Positions 10,723 through 21,022 of a DNA stretch of 64,000 nt are shown one piece after another. The notes beneath the pieces were generated by a model. That model saw only the letters and a list, made by a program, of their open reading frames with translations, made no database searches and had not been told where the DNA came from. Numbering within the stretch: position 1 is the stretch's first letter; every line of letters starts with the position of its first letter. The stretch is from contig CADEFM010000003.1 in assembly GCA_902826605.1 (NCBI GenBank), forward strand, positions 186,001 to 250,000. The letters are read 5' to 3'. The position numbers and the translations under genes are program-made. The DNA is from an uncultured Acidobacteriota bacterium. GTDB lineage: Bacteria > Acidobacteriota > Terriglobia > Bryobacterales > Bryobacteraceae.

Positions 10723-11231
10723 AACTGATCCAGGCGGTCCAGATTCTCACCGATGCCGGGGCCGACTTCGTGATCGTAGGCGGCTGGTCCGCCGTTCTGC
10801 ATGGCAGTTCTTATATCACAAACGATTTGGATGTCTGCTTTTCCCGCACCCGCGAAAATTGCGGCCGCATTGCTGATGCGTTAACGCCCTATCATCCGCG
10901 CTTGCGGGATTTGCCGAAGGATCTCCCATTTGTCTGGGATGCCACAACTCTGACCAACGGTTCCGTGTTTACCTTGGATACTGACCTCGGCGCGATTGAT
11001 TTGCTCGCGAAAGTAAGCGGCCTTGGAACCTTTGACGAAGTGAGGCAGCACTCAGTGCGGGTGCCCGCATTTGACCGGGAAGTCTGGACCCTCGATCTAC
11101 CAGCCCTGATTCAGTCCAAGCGGGCGGCGGGCCGGAAAAAAGACCTGCAATTATTGCCCGAGTTGGAAGGCCTTCTGGAAGCGACGGAGGAATCTCCCGA
11201 GACGGCACAGGAACGACAGCCTAAGACGTAG
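10719..11231 (+). CDS. Small nucleotidyltransferase-fold protein
   Basis: The 170-residue protein carries the polymerase-beta-type signature: GGWSAVLHGS (residues 21-30), then NDLDV with Asp36 and Asp38, and a third acidic residue Asp94 in GAIDLLA. These are the expected metal ligands of a nucleotidyltransferase, in the style of AbiEii/DUF6036-like proteins. The C-terminal segment with KRAAGRKKDLQLL is typical of that group. The ATGA overlap with the 75-residue gene suggests joint function. The product may modify RNA or protein, but the substrate is unknown. The 3' end overlaps the convergent gene at 11111 by 121 bases. Confidence 0.8.
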   Translation: MKLIQAVQILTDAGADFVIVGGWSAVLHGSSYITNDLDVCFSRTRENCGRIADALTPYHPRLRDLPKDLPFVWDATTLTNGSVFTLDTDLGAIDLLAKVSGLGTFDEVRQHSVRVPAFDREVWTLDLPALIQSKRAAGRKKDLQLLPELEGLLEATEESPETAQERQPKT

Positions 11232-11842
11232 TCCGCATTAACGATCAAGTTTAAGGAACCACCGCACGCTTTGCCGATCAGCAGTATTGGCATCCTCAAT
11301 GGCTTCACGTACCAGTGTCTTGCTCGAAGGAAGTTCCGTAAGAGTTTTTCCTTCCATGCATCCGCGGCATCTTCCTTATCACAATGTTCGGGCACCATCG
11401 TCAAATGAATATGATGTCCGATTTCATGAAAGAGAACTCGGGCCAAAAGATATTCTCGTAGTAGCGGTACCCAGGCGACCAACTTGAGATCAGGAGCCAT
11501 GTTATCGACGAAGATTTCAATCCATGGGCGGTGGCCGCGCTGTCCCCTGTGATACCGGCCCACTACTTGAGACTGCGGATAGCGATGCTTACGCGACGTG
11601 ACCTTTCCCAATCGGTACCGGCGGGGATGTCCCGATTGATTCGTGAGCACAACACAGTCCAGACCCTTGAGATGGTGATCGGGCACGCTATCCAGGAGGG
11701 CGCGGACGGCCGAATGAACGTACAGCGGCGGTGCGTAACCGTTGTAAAATTCACGAAGTTCAACGCAGTGAAGCGTGGATGCCACATATCCATGTTCGGC
11801 GGTCTGGACAGTGTTCGTTAGATCCCAAAAAAACGCAGCCAC
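11111..11842 (-). CDS. Putative zinc-metalloprotease-like protein (HExxH)
   Basis: The 243-residue ORF has the zinc-binding motif HEIGHHIH, followed by HCDKEDAADAWKEK in which an acidic residue could be a third ligand. I do not recognise a named family and no signal peptide is obvious. The last 40 residues are antisense to the nucleotidyltransferase gene and rich in Ser/Arg/Cys. The natural protein may therefore have ended near 11240-11300 and now reads through after mutation. It begins 49 bases after the metK stop on the same strand and may be co-transcribed with metK. Confidence 0.6.
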   Translation of the reverse strand: MAAFFWDLTNTVQTAEHGYVASTLHCVELREFYNGYAPPLYVHSAVRALLDSVPDHHLKGLDCVVLTNQSGHPRRYRLGKVTSRKHRYPQSQVVGRYHRGQRGHRPWIEIFVDNMAPDLKLVAWVPLLREYLLARVLFHEIGHHIHLTMVPEHCDKEDAADAWKEKLLRNFLRARHWYVKPLRMPILLIGKACGGSLNLIVNADYVLGCRSCAVSGDSSVASRRPSNSGNNCRSFFRPAARLD

Positions 11843-11891
11843 CCGGTTTCCCGAATGGCTGCTTTCCGAATGGCGTACTTTCGCTGGGCGT

Positions 11892-13067
<1,176 letters not shown>

Positions 13068-13157
13068 TCCTCCTGAGATTTCACTTCGGATTATTCACCG
13101 AGGGAACATAAGCCTTTTCCGAGTTTATCACGGCCGCGAAGCCTTGCTCCGCCATAC

Positions 13158-13180
13158 GGTACTGCCTTTCAGGCGGTACC
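13158..13180. terminator. Hairpin between mrdA stop and metK start
   Basis: An inverted repeat with arms GTAC-x-GCC and GGC-x-GTAC around a TTTC-type loop lies in the 131-base gap between mrdA and metK. It has no run of T after it in the direction of transcription, so it is not a textbook terminator. It could be an mRNA-end stabiliser or part of the metK leader. I could not match the leader to a SAM riboswitch consensus. Confidence 0.35.
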
Positions 13181-13198
13181 CGCCGTACTAAAGTGCTA

Positions 13199-15079
13199 TT
13201 ACGGCAGCGCGGGCGGCTTCAATAGGGCGAAGGGAGCCTGCTGAGTGCTGCGCTGGGTGAGTCGCAATTTCTTGTCGAAATGCGACTTCACGATATCGCG
13301 GGCGACGGGTGCGGCCAGACTGCCGTGCTCGCCGCCTTCGAGCAGCACCACGACGACGATCTCTGGGTTCTGGCGTGGTGCGAAGCCCACGAACCAGCCG
13401 TTGTCTTTGGAATCATCCTTGTCCAGTTTGCCGGATTTCGCAAGTTCATTCGATACCCGCTGCGCGCTTCCGGTTTTTCCGGAAAACTCCACGCCTTCGA
13501 TACGTGATGCCGCGGCAGTACCTCCCTCATTCACCACTCCGTACATGCCCGAAATGATAGACGCGATACTTTCCGGTTTCAACTCCGTTCGGCGTGGCTC
13601 CGCGGCACTTGCGGCTTTGACAAGCCGAGGTTTGTGCCACATGCCTCCGCTCACAATTCCGCCAATCGCGGCCGCCAGTTGCAGGGGAGTGACCGTTACC
13701 GCTCCCTGTCCGATGGCCACGGAAATTGTTTCGCCTGCGTACCACTTCTGGCGCTGCGTGCGAAGCTTCCATTTGGTGGATGGCATCAAGCCTTCGGCTT
13801 CATTCGGCAAGTCGATACCGGTGCGTTTGCCCAGGCCCGCCATTTGAGCATATTCGGCGATACTGTCAATGCCCAGCTTGTTGCCCAGGTTGTAAAAATA
13901 AACGTCGCACGATTGCACGATGCCGCGGTGCAGATCCACGCTGCCGTGTCCGTGTTTCTGCCAGCAGCGGAAATAACGGCCAAAAAAATTTGCGCCGCCG
14001 GGACAACTCACCGAGTCGTGATCGCCAATAGTTCCCGTTTCAAGTCCCGCCAGTGCGACGATGGGTTTAAAGGTGGATCCCGGCGCGAACTGCGCTTGAA
14101 TAGCGCGATTCAAAAGAGGGTTATCGCCTCCCGAAGTCAGCTGCTTCCAGTACTCCGGCGTAACACGTGTGGCGAATGCGTTGGGATCGTAGGCCGGGCG
14201 GCTGACCATCGCCAGCACTTCGCCCGAGCGCGGATCCAGCACGACCACTGCGCCTTTTTTTCCTTCGAGCGCGAGCTCGGCCACTACTTGCAAATCCAGA
14301 TCCAGCGTTAACTGCAGGTTATTGCCGGGCGTCGCTTCCTTGCTTTCCAGCACTTCGCGCTCGCGCCCGCCGCTATCCACCACCACGCGGCGCTGGCCGT
14401 CCACGCCGATCAACATGTCATTATACTGGCGCTCCAACCCGGCTTTGCCGACAATGTCGCCTTGCCCGTACTTGGCGAAATCCGAGGAATCGAGTTCCTG
14501 CTCGGACACCTCGCCGACGTAACCGATCACATGCGCGCCCAGTCCGTTACGGGGATAGAGGCGGCGCTGGTTGCGCACCAGCTCCATTTCCGGGAACGTA
14601 TTAGCGTCGCGATGCGATTCGACGAACGCGATTTCATCCTGAGTCAGATCCTGCTTCACCACCATGGGGACGTACTTGGGACGCGATTGAAAGCGCTTCA
14701 AGCGGGCGCGCAGTTCCTCGGGCTCCATGTGAACGCCTTGTGCGATGGCGGCGACGTGTTCGGGGTTTAGGGCCTCTCGGGCCAGCATCAGTGTCACGGC
14801 CGCTTCGTTATCGACGATAACTCGGCCATCGCGGTCCAGCAGTTTGCCGCGCGGCGCGAGAACCGGCACCGTCTTGACGCGGTTGCGTTCAGCAGCCTGG
14901 CTGTTCTCTTCAGCATCGCGGACCTGCAGCACCCAGAAGCCTGCCAATAGAAACAGAAAAACCGCGAGCGTGATGTATTGAAATATAGCGATGCGTCCGA
15001 GAGCGAATCGCGCGTCATCCTGCGAAATACGCCGCTCAGCGGCCGAGGGAAGCGCGTGTTTGAGATCGGAATACGGCAT
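13199..15079 (-). CDS. mrdA: Penicillin-binding protein 2, elongasome transpeptidase
   Basis: PBP2 cross-links peptidoglycan during cell elongation with MreBCD and RodA. There is one N-terminal membrane anchor (residues 30-50), a dimerisation/pedestal region, and a transpeptidase domain with the nucleophile motif S335-T-F-K338 and the KTG box in SGKTGSAQ. The length of 626 is normal. It is the last gene of mreB-mreC-mreD-mrdA, 20 bases after mreD; rodA is not next to it in this window. Confidence 0.94.
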   Translation of the reverse strand: MPYSDLKHALPSAAERRISQDDARFALGRIAIFQYITLAVFLFLLAGFWVLQVRDAEENSQAAERNRVKTVPVLAPRGKLLDRDGRVIVDNEAAVTLMLAREALNPEHVAAIAQGVHMEPEELRARLKRFQSRPKYVPMVVKQDLTQDEIAFVESHRDANTFPEMELVRNQRRLYPRNGLGAHVIGYVGEVSEQELDSSDFAKYGQGDIVGKAGLERQYNDMLIGVDGQRRVVVDSGGREREVLESKEATPGNNLQLTLDLDLQVVAELALEGKKGAVVVLDPRSGEVLAMVSRPAYDPNAFATRVTPEYWKQLTSGGDNPLLNRAIQAQFAPGSTFKPIVALAGLETGTIGDHDSVSCPGGANFFGRYFRCWQKHGHGSVDLHRGIVQSCDVYFYNLGNKLGIDSIAEYAQMAGLGKRTGIDLPNEAEGLMPSTKWKLRTQRQKWYAGETISVAIGQGAVTVTPLQLAAAIGGIVSGGMWHKPRLVKAASAAEPRRTELKPESIASIISGMYGVVNEGGTAAASRIEGVEFSGKTGSAQRVSNELAKSGKLDKDDSKDNGWFVGFAPRQNPEIVVVVLLEGGEHGSLAAPVARDIVKSHFDKKLRLTQRSTQQAPFALLKPPALP

Positions 15080-15099
15080 ACTTAACGGCTCTCTTTAGT

Positions 15100-15639
15100 C
15101 TATCCAACCTTAAGCTTGTCCAATACGTGGAATAGAGGCACGGCCACCAACGCGTTCAGAACCGCGACTACCAGTGTCCTTTGCAAATCGAAATCGAGTG
15201 CTTGCCCCAGCAACGCGCGGCCCAGCACCCAATAGAAAAATTGATGGAAGAAAAGGAAAAAAAAGCTCAAAACAAGGCGAATGCCAGGATTGTCCACATT
15301 GAAGCGCTGACTGGCGGATGCCGCGAAATATCCAACGAGCGTCTTGACGATACCGAACATGCCCAATGGGTTGTCGGCCAGCGAGTCCTGCGCTAATCCT
15401 ACGCATGCTCCGTACACGAGCCCTGCTACCGGGGAGTGACGCATGAGCGAAAAATATACAATCACCAGCAGCGGCAATTCCAGATAGGACAACTGCCCAA
15501 TGAAGCGCGGCACATAGACTTGAAACAAGATCGCCGCCAGACCGATGGCAATGAGGGAGACAATGCGGAACTTGGACGCGTTGTCCTTGATTTGAACTTG
15601 CGATAAGTCGTCGTGGAATCCACTCCCCAAGTCGCTCAT
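15100..15639 (-). CDS. mreD: Rod shape-determining membrane protein MreD
   Basis: The 179-residue product has about five hydrophobic helices and no catalytic motif, as expected for MreD, an inner-membrane part of the elongasome. Identification rests on the motif YGACVGLAQDSLADNPLGMFGIVKTLVGY, typical of the family, and on its place between mreC (four-base overlap, ATGA) and mrdA. Confidence 0.9.
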   Translation of the reverse strand: MSDLGSGFHDDLSQVQIKDNASKFRIVSLIAIGLAAILFQVYVPRFIGQLSYLELPLLVIVYFSLMRHSPVAGLVYGACVGLAQDSLADNPLGMFGIVKTLVGYFAASASQRFNVDNPGIRLVLSFFFLFFHQFFYWVLGRALLGQALDFDLQRTLVVAVLNALVAVPLFHVLDKLKVG

Positions 15640-16715
15640 TGTTTTGGGGGCGGCGTCTGTGAGGCTGGCGTTTCGGGGGCGTGGGAGTCCACGGTGACGT
15701 TGTAGTTAGGTGCGCGTCCGCCGTGTCCGCCGTATTCATGTTTTTCGATTTCCCCGATCTTGCGGTAGCGGTCGAGCAGCCTGTCCGCATCGGTCGCCGG
15801 CGCGCCGGTTTGGAGCGGCGTTACTTCCTCGCCAGGTGAGACTGGAGGGGGATCCTGCATGTGCACAGCCTGAGCGGGGGAAGCCGCCTCTGGGATGGAA
15901 GCGTGAACACCCTCCACGACAACCAGGACTTCTTCCACTCCGCTATTCAATCCGCTGGGCGTAAGGTATACCTCTTTGCGGGCCTTGCCCGGCCGGACCG
16001 CCACTACCTTTCCCACAGGCAAACCTTTGGGGAAAATGCGGTCATCTCCGGACGTGTAAAACCACTCGCCCAGATCCACCCTCTGTTCGTTTTGAATATA
16101 GTCCACCATCAGAGTGCCGTTGCGTTGGCCCTTGATGGTGCCGTGAACGCGATTCTGTTCCGAAAGAACTCCAGCGGCGAACGTGGGATCGGTGATTAAC
16201 AACACATAGCTGGCGGAGGGGAACGCGCCTGTGACTTTTCCTGCAATGCCGTCGGGCGTGATCACGGCCATTCCCTTTTGCACGCCGTTGGAAGTCCCGC
16301 GATCGATGATGACAACATTGGCGCTGGTGCCGGTGGTGTTACCTATCACGCGCGCGGCAACCGTCTTCGACGGCGTTCGTTGTTGAAACAATGCCAGTGA
16401 CCGGACGCGGTCTGCCGTGGAAAGTTCCGAGCGCAAATACTGGTTCTCCATCTTGATTCGATCGAGATCCGTTTTCAATCGCTGGTTTTCCCCTCGCACG
16501 CCCAGCAACACGAAATAGTCGCGAAAAAAATGCACCGTCCCACTGCGTGTGCCTTCGATCACCCGCGCGAGAGGAGTCACGGCGCCCACCGCCCACACGC
16601 GGATCAGGCGCACCTCGCCGTTGCCCTTGACCTGGTAACCGAGCAACCCCAATTGCACGGCTACAACCGCGAGCAATATGGTGAGATTGCGGTATCGGTT
16701 GAGAATTACTTCCAT
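15636..16715 (-). CDS. mreC: Rod shape-determining protein MreC
   Basis: MreC is a bitopic membrane protein with a large periplasmic beta-barrel domain that links MreB to PBP2. The 359-residue product has one N-terminal hydrophobic helix, a coiled coil (ENQRLKTDLDRIKMENQYLR, about residues 76-95) and the two beta-barrel halves (around VIIDRGTSNGVQKGMAVI). A Pro/Thr-rich tail of about 70 residues follows and is probably disordered. It follows mreB by 35 bases and overlaps mreD by four. Confidence 0.93.
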   Translation of the reverse strand: MEVILNRYRNLTILLAVVAVQLGLLGYQVKGNGEVRLIRVWAVGAVTPLARVIEGTRSGTVHFFRDYFVLLGVRGENQRLKTDLDRIKMENQYLRSELSTADRVRSLALFQQRTPSKTVAARVIGNTTGTSANVVIIDRGTSNGVQKGMAVITPDGIAGKVTGAFPSASYVLLITDPTFAAGVLSEQNRVHGTIKGQRNGTLMVDYIQNEQRVDLGEWFYTSGDDRIFPKGLPVGKVVAVRPGKARKEVYLTPSGLNSGVEEVLVVVEGVHASIPEAASPAQAVHMQDPPPVSPGEEVTPLQTGAPATDADRLLDRYRKIGEIEKHEYGGHGGRAPNYNVTVDSHAPETPASQTPPPKQ

Positions 16716-16750
16716 CGCGTCTCCGCTTCCTCACGGTCGCGGCCCGGTTC

Positions 16751-17776
16751 CTACTCGATTGCGATTCGCCGCAAAAGACGGAACTCAGTCAACATCTTAC
16801 CCGTTCCCAGCACCACCGAGGCCAGCGGATCTTCGGCGATGGAAACCGGCAGCCCGGTCTCTTGACGGATACGTTTATCCAGATTCTTGATCATAGCGCC
16901 GCCGCCGGTCAGGACAATGCCATGATCGCTGATATCGGCCGAAAGCTCAGGCGGCGTTCGCTCCAGCGCTACGCGGATCGCATTCAGGATGGTGGCGATG
17001 CATTCAGAGAGCGCTTCGCGGATTTCAGCATCGCAAACTGTTATGGTTTTCGGCACGCCTTCGATGAGATTGCGGCCCTTGATTTCCATGCTGATGGGTT
17101 TGTCCAGCTCATATGCCGAGCCAAGCGTGATCTTGACGCGCTCCGCAGTGGTTTCTCCGATCAGCAGATTGTACTTGCGCTTCATGTACTGGATGATGGC
17201 GTCATCCATCTCATTGCCGGCCACTCGAACGGAGCGCGAATAGACGATGCCGGAAAGGGAAATGACAGCTACATCCGTGGTACCGCCGCCGATATCCACC
17301 ACCATGTTTCCGGAAGGCTCGGTGATGGGGAGACCCGCGCCGATGGCCGCCACCATCGCCTGCTCCACCAAATACACTTCACTGGCCTTTGCGTGATAGG
17401 CCGAATCGATGACCGCGCGCTTTTCCACCTGCGTGATCTCGCTGGGTACGCCGATGATGATGCGCGGGTGCACCAGCATCTTACGTCCATGTGCCTTTTG
17501 GATGAAGTAATTGAGCATACGCTCAGTGACTTTGAAATCGGCGATCACGCCGTCTTTCATAGGCCGGATGGCCACGATGTTGCCGGGCGTGCGGCCAATC
17601 ATGTCCTTGGCTTCTTTCCCGACCGCCTCTACTTCACCGTTGTTCTTGTTGATCGCCACGATGGAAGGCTCATTGACTACGATTCCCTTGCCTTTGGCAT
17701 AGACCAGCGTATTGGCCGTTCCGAGATCTATGGCCAGATCAGACGAAAAAAGGCTAAACAAGGAACGCAGATTCAT
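16751..17776 (-). CDS. mreB: Actin-like rod shape protein MreB
   Basis: MreB forms membrane-associated filaments that guide cell-wall elongation. The protein (341 residues) has the actin-fold phosphate 1 motif DLGTANTLVY, the phosphate 2 motif VDIGGGTTDVAVI and the adenosine motif GIVLTGGGAMI. The N-terminal MNLRSLFSLFSS can form an amphipathic membrane helix. It is the first gene of the cell-shape operon, with a 233-base divergent gap to the gene at 18010 that should hold the promoter. Confidence 0.97.
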   Translation of the reverse strand: MNLRSLFSLFSSDLAIDLGTANTLVYAKGKGIVVNEPSIVAINKNNGEVEAVGKEAKDMIGRTPGNIVAIRPMKDGVIADFKVTERMLNYFIQKAHGRKMLVHPRIIIGVPSEITQVEKRAVIDSAYHAKASEVYLVEQAMVAAIGAGLPITEPSGNMVVDIGGGTTDVAVISLSGIVYSRSVRVAGNEMDDAIIQYMKRKYNLLIGETTAERVKITLGSAYELDKPISMEIKGRNLIEGVPKTITVCDAEIREALSECIATILNAIRVALERTPPELSADISDHGIVLTGGGAMIKNLDKRIRQETGLPVSIAEDPLASVVLGTGKMLTEFRLLRRIAIE

Positions 17777-18009
17777 AAGAACAGTTCACGGAACTGGGTG
17801 AGTACTATTATGCCCATGCGCGTGCCCTCCGAAAGTACCATACGCGGAACAATGCAGCAACTTTGTGTTTTATTTTCAGTGATGTAGGATGATGGCTTAA
17901 ATGCGTCACGCGGCTGACATAAGTGAGGTTCGTGGCCCAATTTAAGTTGCATCGTAAAAAATCCTGAGTACAAGGTACCATCGGCAGGGTACGCGGTAAA
18001 CTGAAGCCA

Positions 18010-19119
18010 ATGCTTCCCCGGCGTAGCTTCTTGACTATCTCCCTTGTCGCCACCGCATGTGGCCGCCGCCGCGGTGGCCCTGCGTTTCGGGGCTATGCAT
18101 TCGTTGCGAATGAAACAGGTCAGGCCATCGCGGTGGTCGATTTGGAAGCGATGGCAGTGGCGCGCCATATTCCACTGGCGGGCTCGCCATCCCTGTTGAT
18201 ATCTGCTCCGGCGCAACCGTTTGTGTATGCCCTGACCCCGGCTAGCGGCACCGTGCATGAGATTGCGGTGGACCGCATGAGCGTTGCTCGCAAACTCGCA
18301 GTGGCGCGGACGGCTGTCTCGATGCAAATGGCCTTCGATGGACGCGCGCTGATTATTCTCGCCGGTAGTCCTAGTACACAAACAGAGATGATCAGCGTCG
18401 AGGTCGATTCGTTTCGCGTGAACTGGAAATTAGTGCTTCCAGGCGATGCAAGGGAGCTTGCGGTTGCGCCGGACGGTAAGACCGCGGCGGTCAGTTGCGC
18501 CTCGAGTGTTCACCTGGTGGACCTGGAGCAACATAGGCTGCACGAATCGGCCGGGAAGGGAAACTTCGGAGTGGTGCGTTTTCTAGACGATTCGAAAACG
18601 CTCATCGCCGCCGATCTGGGAGGGAAGCAGCTCTCCTTTTTCGATGTACCCACCTCGGGATTGATCACTCACTTACCGCTGGCGGTCCGCCCGGATCATT
18701 TGTGTTTCAACGCTGATGGCGGCCAGCTTTTCGTCACTGGCGACGGCATGGACGCGGTGGTGGTGGTGTATCCCTACCGCACGCCGGAGGTGGCGGAAAC
18801 GGTGCTCGCCGGGCCCGCGCCGGGTCCCATGGCGGCTTCGCAGGCGTACCTATTTGTAGCGAGCCCGTCGTCCAGCAACGTGAGTATCGTGGAAATTAAT
18901 TCACGCAAAGTGATCGCCGTGGCGCCGGTAGGCAGCGATCCAGTTTTCATTGCGGTTACTCCCGACGATCAGTATGCGTTAGTGTTGAATCGCGCATCGG
19001 GCGACGTATCGGTGCTGCGTGTTGGAGCCATCACAAAAAATCGCGATCGCCGTGCGTCGCTGCTCACCGTGATTCCGGTCGGATCTAGGCCGGTGAGCGC
19101 GGTCGTGCGGGCGGTGTAG
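18010..19119 (+). CDS. Beta-propeller (YVTN/NHL-like) probable lipoprotein
   Basis: The 369-residue protein begins MLPRRSFLTISLVATACG, a signal with a plausible lipobox cysteine at residue 17. It continues with about seven repeats of the type GYAFVANETGQAIAVVDLE and AYLFVASPSSSNVSIVEIN, typical of YVTN-family beta-propellers. Such proteins sit in the periplasm or cell surface and serve binding roles; a specific ligand cannot be named. It is divergent from mreB and convergent with modC. Confidence 0.8.
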   Translation: MLPRRSFLTISLVATACGRRRGGPAFRGYAFVANETGQAIAVVDLEAMAVARHIPLAGSPSLLISAPAQPFVYALTPASGTVHEIAVDRMSVARKLAVARTAVSMQMAFDGRALIILAGSPSTQTEMISVEVDSFRVNWKLVLPGDARELAVAPDGKTAAVSCASSVHLVDLEQHRLHESAGKGNFGVVRFLDDSKTLIAADLGGKQLSFFDVPTSGLITHLPLAVRPDHLCFNADGGQLFVTGDGMDAVVVVYPYRTPEVAETVLAGPAPGPMAASQAYLFVASPSSSNVSIVEINSRKVIAVAPVGSDPVFIAVTPDDQYALVLNRASGDVSVLRVGAITKNRDRRASLLTVIPVGSRPVSAVVRAV

Positions 19120-19143
19120 CGCCCATGAGCGTTCGACGATCAG

Positions 19144-20229
19144 TTACACCACGCGCAGCGCCTCGCTCGGGAAGTGAAGCACCCATTGGCGCGTCTCGCG
19201 GTAACGTTCATACTCAGCCCGGGATACGGTTGCGCGAATAACGCCAGTGATGGCTTCGCTCGTGAATTCCAGCCGGAGTCCGTGGGGACGTTCAACAATG
19301 CGTTTGAGGTCGGCGGGGATTTGGTTTGGACCTAGCTTGCCGTCGCGCGCGGCGACCCTGATCTGCTCAGGGCGCACGCACAGGGTGACTTGATCGCCCT
19401 TTAGATGCCCGGGAAAATAGAGGCCTTCGAGTTCGAACTCCCCCAGCATCACGCCGCTAGTATTACGTCCGGGGTCGAGCGTGCGGATTTCCGCATCGAT
19501 CAAATTAAACGCACCCAGCAAACGGGCCACTTCCAGATTCGCCGGCTCTTCCAAAATTTCACGCGGCGTGCCTTTCTGGATGATTCTGCCCTCATGCAGA
19601 ATTAACATATCTTCGGCGAGCTCGAAGCATTCGGCTAGATCGTGCGTGACCAGCAGCATGGGAGTTTTAAATTCGCTTTGGACCTGGCGCAGAGCCTCGT
19701 AGAACTCCGCGCGCAGAGGTGCGTCCAGGCCCGTGGCGGGTTCGTCCAGCAAGAGTAATTTGGGAGCGCCAATTAGCGCGCGCGCGATGGAGCAGCGCTG
19801 GCGTTGGCCTCCGGACACTTCGTGCGGCCGACGGCCGGCGGCTTCGGTCAGACGAAAGCGCTCTAGCATTTCATTTACCCGGCGATGGCGTTCCAGACGC
19901 GGACGCCGCTCGGCGGCGAACTCGAGATTCTGGCGCAGAGTCATGTGCGGAAAAAGCGCGTAATTCTGAAACACATACCCGCAATTTCTCTGCCGGGGGG
20001 CCAGATGTACTCCGGCCGCACCGTCGAACAGGATATCGCCATCCAGAAGAATGCGGCCTTCATCGGGACCCACGAAACCTGCTACGGAATCGAGTACCAG
20101 GGTCTTACCCGCCCCGCTCGGACCGAAGAGTACAGTAACACCCTGTGTCGCGGTGAATTCCAAGTCCAGTGTGAAACCCGCCGAATCCGGCTGCGGCGCG
20201 AAGGTCTTCTTGAGGCGCGCTTCTAGCAT
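19144..20229 (-). CDS. modC: Molybdate ABC transporter ATP-binding protein
   Basis: The ATPase powers molybdate (or tungstate) import. Walker A is FGPSGAGKT, the ABC signature VSGGQRQRCSIARAL, and Walker B LLLLDEPATGLD. The C-terminal 120 residues form the TOBE/Mop-like regulatory domain expected of ModC. It directly follows modB with one base between the ORFs. No modA binding protein or molybdenum-cofactor gene is next to it. Confidence 0.9.
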   Translation of the reverse strand: MLEARLKKTFAPQPDSAGFTLDLEFTATQGVTVLFGPSGAGKTLVLDSVAGFVGPDEGRILLDGDILFDGAAGVHLAPRQRNCGYVFQNYALFPHMTLRQNLEFAAERRPRLERHRRVNEMLERFRLTEAAGRRPHEVSGGQRQRCSIARALIGAPKLLLLDEPATGLDAPLRAEFYEALRQVQSEFKTPMLLVTHDLAECFELAEDMLILHEGRIIQKGTPREILEEPANLEVARLLGAFNLIDAEIRTLDPGRNTSGVMLGEFELEGLYFPGHLKGDQVTLCVRPEQIRVAARDGKLGPNQIPADLKRIVERPHGLRLEFTSEAITGVIRATVSRAEYERYRETRQWVLHFPSEALRVV

Positions 20230-20230
20230 T

Positions 20231-20902
20231 CTAATGGCGGGGGGCGCTTTCAGGCGTCAAACGGTTTGCGAGCGTCAGTATACCCAAAGCGACAACCGAG
20301 ATGACAATGACCATGACTCGCGCGGCCGCTCCGTTGCCAGACTCCACAGCGTCATAAATAGCAACTGCGACGGTCTGTGTGCGGCCCGGAATATTTCCGG
20401 CAACCATCAGCGTCACGCCGAAATCGCCCAAAGCGCGGGCGAATGCGAGAGCGGTCGCGGCCAGAATGGAGCGGCGCGCCAACGGCAACGTGACACGCAT
20501 GAAGACACGCCATTCCGACGCGCCAAGGTTACGTGCGGCGCGTTCATAGTTGCGGTCCACCGATTCGAGCGCGGCGCGAGCTGATTTCACCAAAAGAGGC
20601 AAAGCGTGCAAAAGGGCCGCTAGAATGGCCGCGTTCACGCTGAAGACCAGGGGCGCTCCAAACACCGCTTCCCACACGCGGCCTACAGGACTTGCCCGCC
20701 CGATCAGCACCAGCAGGTAATAGCCAAGCACCGTGGGAGGCAGGACTAGCGGCAGCGTGACCGCTGCGTCCAGCGCGTCCTTGCCGCGGAAGTGACGATT
20801 GGCGAGCAGGTAAGCGATCCACAATCCTGCTACCAGCGCCAGCGCCGTGGATACGAGCGCTACCTGAAGACTTAAGCGGAGTGGGAACCAATCTATCGGC
20901 AT
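20231..20902 (-). CDS. modB: Molybdate ABC transporter permease
   Basis: The start at 20902 gives MPIDWFPLRLSLQVALVSTA, the usual ModB N-terminus; an upstream ATG at 21016 would add 38 unrelated residues that cross a GC-rich hairpin. The 223-residue protein has five to six membrane helices and the permease EAA-type loop (ESVDRNYERAARNLGASEWRVFMRVTLPLARRSI). It forms the channel with ModC, and the substrate-binding subunit must be encoded elsewhere. Confidence 0.91.
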   Translation of the reverse strand: MPIDWFPLRLSLQVALVSTALALVAGLWIAYLLANRHFRGKDALDAAVTLPLVLPPTVLGYYLLVLIGRASPVGRVWEAVFGAPLVFSVNAAILAALLHALPLLVKSARAALESVDRNYERAARNLGASEWRVFMRVTLPLARRSILAATALAFARALGDFGVTLMVAGNIPGRTQTVAVAIYDAVESGNGAAARVMVIVISVVALGILTLANRLTPESAPRH

Positions 20903-20972
20903 AAACACATCTCGTGCCGGGCAAACCGGCGCAATCAAATCAAGTGGAGAATGTTTGATTATATCGGGTCGC

Positions 20973-20990
20973 GCCGGCCGGAGGGCCGGC
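20973..20990. repeat. GC-rich palindromic hairpin upstream of modB
   Basis: Seven-base arms GCCGGCC and GGCCGGC flank a GGAG loop between the gene at 21023 and modB. It may act as a stem-loop in the modBC leader or be a small dispersed palindrome. I saw no second copy in this window. Confidence 0.45.
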
Positions 20991-21022
20991 CGTGGATCTG
21001 GGCGTCCGCACGCCAAGCTCGT

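Noticed and set aside
13068..13198. Possible SAM riboswitch ahead of metK
   Set aside because: There is one small hairpin but no match that I could make to SAM-I/IV or SAM-II conserved cores.
16862..17887. Long plus-strand frame of 341 codons opposite mreB
   Set aside because: It is the antisense shadow of mreB, rich in His/Asp/Gly with no family motif; the mreB frame has all expected actin-fold motifs.
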